Of a stretch of 57,473 bases of DNA, positions 51,542 through 57,473 are shown piece by piece; position 1 is the first letter of the stretch, and every line of letters starts with the position of its first letter. The DNA is from Bacteroidales bacterium (GTDB lineage: Bacteria; Bacteroidota; Bacteroidia; Bacteroidales; F082): assembly GCA_024400295.1 (NCBI GenBank), contig JAKSNA010000016.1, positions 1-57,473 of the forward strand, in the 5' to 3' direction. Made by a program: the position numbers and the translations under genes. A model generated the notes under the pieces. It was not told where the DNA came from. It saw nothing but the letters and a program-made list of their open reading frames with translations, and did not search any database.

Positions 51542-54061
51542 TCACTCCACGATGATCTCATCCATGAAGATCCAAGAGTCGTTGCCTGCACCTGGCGTTC
51601 CGGCAGGAAGCACTCCCGGGTTTTCTATCGTTACCCGCAGATATTTGGTTTTCACTCCTTTGAGATCCAATGTCTTGGTGAAAATGTTGTTGCCTGACAT
51701 CGGCACTTTGTCATCGAATGTGAATGTCTTTACCCATGTGTCGGGCATGTCAGGTGTGTCATCAACAGGGAAGGCATAGACTTGCACTTTTGACGGTAGC
51801 ATAATCCAGTCGAATGGGTTTGCCATAAAGTTGATTGTCAATGAGTTGATGACTTCTGCCTTGCCGAAGTCAAGTTCAATGTCGGCGTTGCAGCCGTAGA
51901 ATCCCTGCCAGTTGCCGTCTTTGTAGTTGTTGCCGCCGGTCACTCCGTTCAGGAGGGCGTCGTCACCACCGCCGGAATATTCAGGACGATAATAGCCGAC
52001 AGGACTGTTCAATCTCTTCAAATGTCCGATACCTTTGTGATATAAGATTTTACGCTCCGAGACGACGCTGCCACCGTTCTCGTCATAACTTATCGCTTTT
52101 ACGACACACGAATTGCTGATGGCAAAGGGTCTGGTGTAAAGTTGCGAGTTCCGGTCCGGCTCGCTGCCGTCGGTCGTGTAATATATGTTCTTGTCGTTGA
52201 AGATGGTTTTCAAAGAGATGACAGGTGTCCCATCTTGTAACTCGTTGCTGATAAACACTTTCTTGTCGGTGTCATTGATGTCTTGGATGATTTTGTCAAA
52301 ACGAGCCTCCACGATGTCACGTGAATAGGCGCGGCTCTCCGTGTCCCAAAGGCGGCATGTCATATCTTTTAAAGCAGTAAGTTCTTTGGAAAAGTCGGTC
52401 ATCGCTTTTTTCGTTTCGTTGGCATTTTCAATGTTAGGATTCTGTAATGTGTTGTAAATCTGTGCCTTCAAGATGTTCTTGCATTCCGTGACATAAATTC
52501 TGAACGCGGCGGTCTGGGCGCAACGCAGAATGTCATCATCGTGATTTTCGTCATTGATAAGTTTTGAGATGTTTTTGTAAATACTGTTGCTTTTGTCTTT
52601 TATTGACACGAATTTCAGGATGCTTTCATTGCTGACCTGATCAGGGTAAAACTCAAGCAGTGGTTTGTCAAGTTCGTCGAAACTCATGTTTATCTCGTTG
52701 AGGTTGTAGAATGCCGCAACAGTTTCGTTGTTCTCTGTTTTTTTATTAAAATATTGAATTTCAAACAACTTGTTAAAATTATCCTCATATTCCAATCCGG
52801 TTTTAGGATGCCATGCCGTCTCTGCTGCCCAAATCATTGAATGCCATGTGCTTGAGAACATCGATTCACCATAGTCGTCCCATGCGGTGTTCATCAGGCC
52901 TTTTGCGCCGCTCACGTAGGCATCGCGTGCAAAGTTAGCAATGTTTTTCATATATGTCTGAATATCAGGGAAGACCGTGCTCCAGCAGTTTGCGCCTGTT
53001 GCGGCCCAGAACGTGTGTCCTGACTCTTGGAAAGGCCGTAACATCTCCGTGAAACTGTCGCTCGCGCCGTAACTCCAGACCACAAACTGCATGTCTTCCG
53101 GCAGTTTGTCAATCATTGACGGGTTCTTGGCGATGATGTCGCCCCACATCAGGATAGTCTTGCCGTGTTTTTTCAGAATGTCATACACCTTGTTTATATG
53201 TTCGCAATAAGCCTCGTCTTTGCCTACTTTTTCGATGTATTCCTTCGCTTTCCCCGAGCCAAGCCCTTCAGTCTCATCGCAATTGATGTTGAAATATTCC
53301 GATTCGTATGCCGGCGCGACTTCGCTGAAGACATCTTCCAGAAACTTGTATGTTTTCGGATTTGAAGGGTCAAAGTTGTTTCTTGTGTCACCTATTTCGT
53401 CATAATAATGCTGGATCATTAGCGTTTTTTCAGCGTGAGCAAAACATTGTTGGTTACCCATAAACTCAACGTAAAATTGTTTTGCATAATCAGTCAACTC
53501 CTTGATTTCCTGTGCGGTAAGTCCGTCGGCGGGTGCGATGTCGGGATGGCTTTCAAGTTTGAAGACATGCTCGGTGTAAAGCTGGAAAAAATTCATCTTA
53601 TACGAAGCGAGTGTTCGTATTTCTTTTTTTATGAATTCAACAGTAGGAATCGGGCCTCGGCTTATGTCGTCCATCCAGCCGCGGTATTCGAGTGCCGGCC
53701 AGTCGGTGATAGTCATGCACGGAATCTCAAATTCTGATTTGTTTGTCGTAACATTTTGATATTTAATAATTTGGTTGAGACTTTGCCGAGCGTAAAACAG
53801 ACCTTGCTCTGTCGTCGCCTGAAGAACTATCTTCTTGGGCGTTATCTTGATGATGTAAGCTTGACTCTCGTTCTCCTTTGCAGAAATGCTTCTGACGAGT
53901 TTTGTCTTGATTCGTTTTTCGTTTTTCAAGTAATCAGAATCCCATAAAAAGCAACCTTTTTGATATTCAACTTGTTGCGGTTCTGGGATGATGCCTGTCT
54001 CTTGCGAAAAAACGATCAATCCGATAAATAATATGACGGATGTAAGTATTGACTTTTTCAT
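51542..54061 (-). CDS. Beta-N-acetylhexosaminidase, glycoside hydrolase family 20
   Basis: The 839-residue exported enzyme begins MKKSILTSVILFIGLIVFSQ. The N-terminal GH20b domain (IIPEPQQVEYQKGCF) leads to the barrel with ALEYRGWMDDISRGPIP and the catalytic Asp-Glu pair in NINCDETEGLGSGK. The C-terminal part has a chitobiase-type beta domain (IYYTTDGSEPDRNSQLYTRP) and an F5/8 type C carbohydrate-binding module (DIELDFGKAEVINSLTINF). It should trim N-acetylglucosamine or N-acetylgalactosamine from glycans or mucin. I use the ATG at 54061, not the TTG at 54067. It lies 12 bp after the S24 repressor gene. Confidence 0.9.
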   Translation of the reverse strand: MKKSILTSVILFIGLIVFSQETGIIPEPQQVEYQKGCFLWDSDYLKNEKRIKTKLVRSISAKENESQAYIIKITPKKIVLQATTEQGLFYARQSLNQIIKYQNVTTNKSEFEIPCMTITDWPALEYRGWMDDISRGPIPTVEFIKKEIRTLASYKMNFFQLYTEHVFKLESHPDIAPADGLTAQEIKELTDYAKQFYVEFMGNQQCFAHAEKTLMIQHYYDEIGDTRNNFDPSNPKTYKFLEDVFSEVAPAYESEYFNINCDETEGLGSGKAKEYIEKVGKDEAYCEHINKVYDILKKHGKTILMWGDIIAKNPSMIDKLPEDMQFVVWSYGASDSFTEMLRPFQESGHTFWAATGANCWSTVFPDIQTYMKNIANFARDAYVSGAKGLMNTAWDDYGESMFSSTWHSMIWAAETAWHPKTGLEYEDNFNKLFEIQYFNKKTENNETVAAFYNLNEINMSFDELDKPLLEFYPDQVSNESILKFVSIKDKSNSIYKNISKLINDENHDDDILRCAQTAAFRIYVTECKNILKAQIYNTLQNPNIENANETKKAMTDFSKELTALKDMTCRLWDTESRAYSRDIVEARFDKIIQDINDTDKKVFISNELQDGTPVISLKTIFNDKNIYYTTDGSEPDRNSQLYTRPFAISNSCVVKAISYDENGGSVVSERKILYHKGIGHLKRLNSPVGYYRPEYSGGGDDALLNGVTGGNNYKDGNWQGFYGCNADIELDFGKAEVINSLTINFMANPFDWIMLPSKVQVYAFPVDDTPDMPDTWVKTFTFDDKVPMSGNNIFTKTLDLKGVKTKYLRVTIENPGVLPAGTPGAGNDSWIFMDEIIVE

Positions 54062-54073
54062 TCTCAAAATGTT

Positions 54074-54880
54074 TTAATTAAGATTTAATTTTAGTTGTAT
54101 CTCTTTGACTTCTTTTTTCAGTTCGTTGATTGTGTCAAGCAGTTGCTGTTCTCTCGGAACATTCTTGTTTTCAGGTATTTGTGAACTGATGTAATGCACG
54201 AATTTCCACACTTCTTTCACTTCGCTCACGGGAATGTCAAAGTTGCTGTAAAGTGGATTCAGCGAGTGCATTGTGAGAAAACCTCGTTCGAGATGATTTT
54301 CAACGACTTTGAAAACGATACCGTCGTCTATCGTCAGTACGATGTATGCTTGGTTGTCGCGGATGTTGTGCCAGTCAACGACATACTCGCCGGTGACGTA
54401 AGATTTGTCGGGAATAGGCAGCATCGAGTCGCCGCTGATCTGGAAGGTGCGGTATTTCCTTTCCTTTGAGAGGAACGGCAACTGGAAGGTCGGAAGCACC
54501 TTGATGTATTCAGGGTCAGCGTAACCTGTTGTGTATCCGGCTTTTGCCTTCTCAGCGACAAGCTCGATGTTCTCATTGTTGTCGTTGTCAACGGTGGTGG
54601 CGAGGACGCGGATGTTGCTGCCCTTGAGATGAACGTCGTATCCGCGCTCGAGCTGGCTCAGTTGGTTCTCGCTGATTTGCGAAAGGTCCACCTTTATCAA
54701 TGTGTCTATCGCAATGTTGAAGTATTTTGACAATGCCATCAGTGCGTCGATGTTCGGTTCTGAGATTTCGTTTTCGTATCCGCTGAGTGTGGAACGCTTC
54801 ATTCCGAGCGCAAAAGCAACGTCATCTTGAGTCCTTGAGCGTCTTTTTCTTAAGAATTTTATGTTGGTACTGAAGTACAT
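54074..54880 (-). CDS. XRE-type repressor with S24 (LexA/CI-like) peptidase domain
   Basis: The 268-residue regulator has an N-terminal helix-turn-helix (LRKRRSRTQDDVAFALGMKR, STLSGYENEISEPNI) and a C-terminal self-cleavage domain: a possible cleavage Ala-Gly in AEKAKAGYTTG, the serine in QISGDSMLPIPD, and the lysine in GIVFKVVENH. A coiled coil ends the protein (INELKKEVKEIQLKLNLN). Such proteins cleave themselves after DNA damage and release their targets. There are no phage genes nearby; the gene heads a probable two-gene operon with a GH20 hexosaminidase. Confidence 0.87.
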   Translation of the reverse strand: MYFSTNIKFLRKRRSRTQDDVAFALGMKRSTLSGYENEISEPNIDALMALSKYFNIAIDTLIKVDLSQISENQLSQLERGYDVHLKGSNIRVLATTVDNDNNENIELVAEKAKAGYTTGYADPEYIKVLPTFQLPFLSKERKYRTFQISGDSMLPIPDKSYVTGEYVVDWHNIRDNQAYIVLTIDDGIVFKVVENHLERGFLTMHSLNPLYSNFDIPVSEVKEVWKFVHYISSQIPENKNVPREQQLLDTINELKKEVKEIQLKLNLN

Positions 54881-54893
54881 AGCAATTTTTTTT

Positions 54894-54905
54894 AACGCGT
54901 TTTGA
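54894..54905. promoter_or_regulatory. Candidate operator 1 of the S24 repressor
   Basis: AACGCGTTTTGA contains the palindrome AACGCGTT and lies 14-25 bp before the repressor start codon. A related site lies at 54940-54954. Confidence 0.45.
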
Positions 54906-54939
54906 AGTTGTGACTAATTTTTCGTCGTAAAATATGATT

Positions 54940-54954
54940 AAAAACGCGTCAAAA
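54940..54954. promoter_or_regulatory. Candidate operator 2 overlapping the promoter
   Basis: AAAAACGCGTCAAAA shares the CGCGT core with operator 1. It overlaps the leftward -7 box TAATTTTG at 54950-54957, so binding would block transcription (autorepression). Confidence 0.45.
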
Positions 54955-54957
54955 TTA
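54950..54957 (-). promoter_or_regulatory. -7 box for the repressor-hexosaminidase operon
   Basis: TAATTTTG on the minus strand predicts a leader of about 65 nt. Confidence 0.5.
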
Positions 54958-55023
54958 CACATAATTTTTGGATTGGAAACAAAAAAAATGAAAAAATTTT
55001 TCAGATTGTGGAAAGGATACGAT

Positions 55024-55398
55024 TTACTTCAGCTTGCTCATAAACCTGTCAATGTCAACAATGTACCTCACGTGTTCGCCTTCGCCGATGATGCCGTTGT
55101 CGTCTTCGGCCGTGACGTTGAATGTGAGTTTCCTTCCGTCGATTTCCTTGAGCACGGCAGTCGCCCTGACTTTCGCGCCGAGTTTTGACGGCTTGATGTG
55201 TGTCGTGTTGATGAGGCTTCCGACCGTTGTGCAGCCTTCCGGCAGGTCGTTCCCGACGGCGGTCATCGCCGCGTTCTCCATAAGTCCCACCATTGCAGGA
55301 GTGGCGAAGACATCAATGCCGCCGCTTCCGTATCTGCGGGCTGTGTTCGATTCTGATACTGTTGTCTCGCTTGTGTGTGATAATCCGATGGTCAGCAT
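55024..55398 (-). CDS. Hotdog-fold thioesterase (FlK-like)
   Basis: The 124-residue protein resembles the fluoroacetyl-CoA thioesterase-like hotdog family: YGSGGIDVFATPAMVGLMEN, then AVGNDLPEGCTTVGSLINTT and HIKPSKLGAKVRATAVLKEI, with DDNGIIGEGEHVRYIVD near the end. It hydrolyses an acyl-CoA of unknown nature. I start at 55398 (MLTIGLSHTSE); the frame from 55416 would begin inside the promoter box. Confidence 0.8.
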   Translation of the reverse strand: MLTIGLSHTSETTVSESNTARRYGSGGIDVFATPAMVGLMENAAMTAVGNDLPEGCTTVGSLINTTHIKPSKLGAKVRATAVLKEIDGRKLTFNVTAEDDNGIIGEGEHVRYIVDIDRFMSKLK

Positions 55399-55413
55399 AT
55401 TTTTAATTTTTTG

Positions 55414-55421
55414 CAAAGATA
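55414..55421 (-). promoter_or_regulatory. -7 box for the thioesterase gene
   Basis: TATCTTTG on the minus strand lies 15 bp before the start codon. Confidence 0.7.
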
Positions 55422-55570
55422 GGAATAAAAAGTATGTTGCTGTCCGAAAAAATGTGTGCTTTCGCCTGTGTTGTTTGTTTTTTTGTTAGCGCAGCGAAAT
55501 AACACAAAGGACTGACCTCCCGGACGGAAATCAGCCCTTGTTCTTTGTTCTCAAAAAGTTTTATCGGACA

Positions 55571-55683
55571 GCAGTAATTTTAAATGGTTAATAAATATGT
55601 TTTGATAAAAGCTATTGAGTATGAGAAGTCCCCAAATTGTTTCGGCTTCTTCCGTTCGAACGTTCGTGGTGCGAAATTACTGC
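55571..55683. repeat. MITE-like segment with inverted ends
   Basis: GCAGTAATTT at 55571-55580 and AAATTACTGC at 55674-55683 are exact inverted repeats about 110 bp apart, and the palindrome-rich CGTTCGAACGTTCG lies inside. A 59-codon leftward frame (55580-55759) crosses it and the neighbouring terminator. No transposase is seen. It may be a small non-autonomous element or part of a longer repeat with the RNA candidate next to it. The gap from 55422 to 55570 also holds a hairpin (AAGG and CTGA arms, 55507-55539) and nothing else. Confidence 0.45.
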
Positions 55684-55729
55684 CTTTTTCTGATACGGCC
55701 ATAGTCCTTTTTAGTCCTTTGGGAAACAC

Positions 55730-55985
55730 AAAAAAAAGCATGGACGAATCCTTATCCATGCCGTTGGCCCTGAGACTGCCTGTAAATACAAATAAGAAAC
55801 GTCCACGCTTAACGAGGACGCCTGCTTATTTATTCTGTATTTACACAATCGAAAATTTCTCAGGTTTACGGCGTGTTTTGAATAAACAGCAAACGCTATA
55901 GTTCAATATGTCTCCCTATTTAACGTCAGTGGGTGACGGGCAAGTACGTCTGCCGGACGTGTTTTGCAGTTTTGTGCTGCACAAG
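55730..55985 (-). ncRNA. Structured candidate RNA with terminator
   Basis: The minus strand folds into successive hairpins ACGTC-CGGCA-GACGT and CGTCA-CCCAC-TGACG, then a long interrupted hairpin: 55868-55872 with 55760-55764, 55858-55864 with 55769-55775, 55837-55845 with 55781-55789, 55825-55831 with 55790-55796 and 55816-55820 with 55800-55804, all perfect. A terminator (GCATGGA, TCCATGC, eight T) follows, sharing two bases with the outer stem. The layout (long irregular hairpin, short GC stem, T8, GTG) is like the structured repeats at 439-692 and 4073-4332. The 5' end is a guess from a weak TACCTTGTG box. The family is unknown; 6S-like RNA is possible. Confidence 0.55.
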
Positions 55986-55995
55986 GTACGAAAAA

Positions 55996-56031
55996 AATCG
56001 AAATACGCAAATGTATTTTCGATTTTTTATT
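55996..56031. terminator. Bidirectional terminator before the last two genes' 3' end
   Basis: AATCGAAATAC and GTATTTTCGATT pair around GCAAAT, with A-run and T-run on either side. It lies about 35 bp past the stop codon at 56066. Confidence 0.7.
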
Positions 56032-56065
56032 AAATATCATTCAATTTGAAATAAAATGATAGATT

Positions 56066-56488
56066 TTATAACTTTTTGACAGTTTTGAGACCACCTTTGC
56101 TGCCGGCGACATAAGAGACCGGAGTGGGGGAGCCAACTTGGATAAGATGATCCAAATACATCGGCTGGCCCTGCAAGAAATGCGTGCAAGAGAAGGTATC
56201 ACCCTCTTGCAGTTTGGCGTTCTCCGATTGCGTAACGACAAATTGATCTTCACCCTCGTAACGGAAGACACAACGACGGTTAGGTAGCCAAGTGACCTCA
56301 ATGAACTGCCCAACAGTGAGTTCCGAAGAATGAACACCCGTTCCAATAAACGTGGCACTATCCACATCTGAACGGTTGGCTAATTCGGCTAAATAGGCTT
56401 CCCAATCGGCATAGCCTAAGAATCGGGCTAAGAGGCAAAGCGTAACGCGACGCGTGGTAGTATCGGCGTGTTGCTGAAGGATGTGCAT
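56066..56488 (-). CDS. Unrecognised protein, possibly 5'-truncated
   Basis: I do not recognise this 140-residue protein with certainty. It opens without the N-terminal part I would expect (TTTRRVTLCLLARFLGYADW looks like the middle of a helical, helix-turn-helix-like domain), continues with a beta-rich domain (LTVGQFIEVTWLPNRRCVFR, EGDTFSCTHFLQGQPMYL) and has a basic end. Its ATG overlaps the stop codon of the upstream gene by one base (TAATG), so it is translated by coupling. It may be the remaining C-terminal part of a larger regulator. Confidence 0.5.
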   Translation of the reverse strand: MHILQQHADTTTRRVTLCLLARFLGYADWEAYLAELANRSDVDSATFIGTGVHSSELTVGQFIEVTWLPNRRCVFRYEGEDQFVVTQSENAKLQEGDTFSCTHFLQGQPMYLDHLIQVGSPTPVSYVAGSKGGLKTVKKL

Positions 56489-57473
56489 TAGTCGGTATAG
56501 TCTGTGAATCCGATACCTTTTGTTTTCATTTCTAATATTTCGGGATTAGATAGATGGCAGATGTGTTTATTTAATTGTTCTGCCAGATCTTGCGCTATTT
56601 GAATAGCTCGCATATCCCAACATATGACACTCCATGCAACTCGCAAGGCAAAGGCATTGACTTTTTGATTGAGATGACGTGCAAAATACCTAGAACCACT
56701 ATTGTTATGATAACGCTGGCGGTCGGCTTGTAGATTATATTTATCTGCTAAAATATTCTCAAATTCTTTGTACATTGCATCGAAGGCAGGCACATCGTTG
56801 AGCGTTATATTTGGATCATCGTAGGTCTCGTCTCCCTTTTTCGCACCATAAGTGAAATGGAATTGTGTAGGTAAAGAGGGCTCTTGTGCTCCACTGGAAG
56901 GCATAACAGATATTATCCATTTGTCTTTACTGTCAACCAATCTATTAACATCATTCATGAATTCTTGGTTTCCCTCGATGTTCTCTTCTGGCTTATAAGT
57001 ATAGAAGGATTGATATGGTCTTGTCTGTCCCAATTCACGACCAATGTAGTTGAATCCACCAATTTTTGCCAGATAGTAAGCCCACCACCCACAGATAGGG
57101 TCAACTATATTAGATGGTGAGAAAATGGTAATTTTAGATTTGCGGTCAATACATTGTCCATATACTGTATTGACGATAAAGTTTTCCACCGCTAATTTGT
57201 CTTCTGGATGCTCATCCGCAGGACGCGTGCATGCCAAATTGATTAGTCGGAAATGTTCATCATTCTGAACGGCATCTAATATTTCATCCTCTTTTAATCC
57301 AAGCCGTGCCTGAATTTCGACGATAGATACATATCGTGGGGCGATTTGAAATCCTGTTGGTCTGTCCAATTTGCGCTCAAAAGCCAATTGTAGTTTTCCA
57401 GCCCATTCGACGGCGTTCTCTTTGCGTTCGTCTTTTTCCATCACTTCGCTGAAGGCGCTGGCAACCAGACCTG
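56488..57473 (-). CDS. Unrecognised protein, 5' end beyond the window
   Basis: The frame is open to the right edge (codons for GLVASAFSEV precede the first ATG at 57441), so the gene is partial and its start is outside. The visible 327 residues are soluble, with a helical stretch YVSIVEIQARLGLKEDEILD, a tryptophan-rich centre (DPICGWWAYYLAKIGGFNYI) and a C-terminal helical part (LNQKVNAFALRVAWSVICWD). No Walker motif, nuclease or known catalytic set is visible here. Base composition and codon use are more AT-rich than in the housekeeping genes, as expected for accessory DNA. Confidence 0.5.
   Translation of the reverse strand, partial: GLVASAFSEVMEKDERKENAVEWAGKLQLAFERKLDRPTGFQIAPRYVSIVEIQARLGLKEDEILDAVQNDEHFRLINLACTRPADEHPEDKLAVENFIVNTVYGQCIDRKSKITIFSPSNIVDPICGWWAYYLAKIGGFNYIGRELGQTRPYQSFYTYKPEENIEGNQEFMNDVNRLVDSKDKWIISVMPSSGAQEPSLPTQFHFTYGAKKGDETYDDPNITLNDVPAFDAMYKEFENILADKYNLQADRQRYHNNSGSRYFARHLNQKVNAFALRVAWSVICWDMRAIQIAQDLAEQLNKHICHLSNPEILEMKTKGIGFTDYTD

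Noticed and set aside
54074..54880. Prophage immunity repressor
   Set aside because: The protein is CI-like, but there are no integrase, structural or lysis genes around it, so a prophage cannot be supported.
55584..55901. A 105-codon rightward frame
   Set aside because: It spans the structured RNA candidate, its terminator and the inverted-repeat segment on the opposite strand, so it is most likely spurious.
55730..55985. tmRNA or RNase P RNA
   Set aside because: No tRNA-like ends or tag frame for tmRNA and no GAGGAAAGTCC or ACAGAAA-type core for RNase P RNA were found.

Overview
The window looks like a chromosome segment of an uncultured Bacteroidales bacterium (phylum Bacteroidota). The signs are the Bacteroidota -7 promoter box (TAnnTTTG, usually TATCTTTG) before many genes, start codons with little Shine-Dalgarno sequence, a secreted protein ending in a type IX secretion (Por) sorting domain, a DUF2723 membrane glycosyltransferase, a GldA-type ABC ATPase, and protein families typical of gut Bacteroidales. 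No rRNA, CRISPR array, transposase gene or phage structural gene is seen.

Layout. 0-4.3 kb: four PEGA-type envelope proteins on the minus strand, three of which share one constant C-terminal domain, bracketed by two copies of a 250-260 bp structured repeat. 4.3-10.6 kb: threonine breakdown to glycine and acetyl-CoA (kbl, tdh) and two amino-acid:cation symporters, with a DUF4143 ATPase between 28-bp direct repeats in the middle. 10.7-15.5 kb: cysS, a four-helix-bundle protein gene between inverted repeats, and the rplM-rpsI-rpsB-tsf operon read leftward. 15.9-20.5 kb: a secreted delta-60-repeat protein, two tandem MntA-HepT toxin-antitoxin modules, an orphan GldA-like ATPase, a candidate small RNA and an unknown gene. 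20.8-31.6 kb: metK, ParDE, mutS2, nadE, a three-gene ECF sigma cassette, cutC with a GH2 beta-mannosidase, and a RelE-type toxin pair. 31.7-43 kb: lepA, gapA, rel/spoT, a Fur-family regulator, purA, a transglutaminase lipoprotein and a second DUF4143 ATPase whose promoter abuts six 22-bp tandem repeats. 43-51.4 kb: infB, nusA and rimP behind a tRNA-Gln, then the DUF2723 protein. 51.5-57.5 kb: a GH20 hexosaminidase cotranscribed with an S24 repressor, a hotdog thioesterase, a strongly structured candidate RNA, and two unrecognised genes, the last running off the window.

How it works together. Most of the window is housekeeping (translation, one-carbon and purine metabolism, stringent response), cut by small accessory cassettes each bracketed by its own short repeat. 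The best candidate for something undescribed is the structured element at 439-692 and 4073-4332: the two copies differ in their stem arms by paired, compensatory changes, direct evidence that an RNA (or single-stranded DNA) fold is maintained. Next are the 22-bp repeat array before the second ATPase, the structured RNA near 55.8 kb, and the twin MntA-HepT modules with nearly identical promoter and N-terminus but divergent remainders.

Start codons were reassigned in many places where the longest reading frame begins upstream of the promoter or of the conserved N-terminus. Family names are from recognition of sequence motifs, not from searches.
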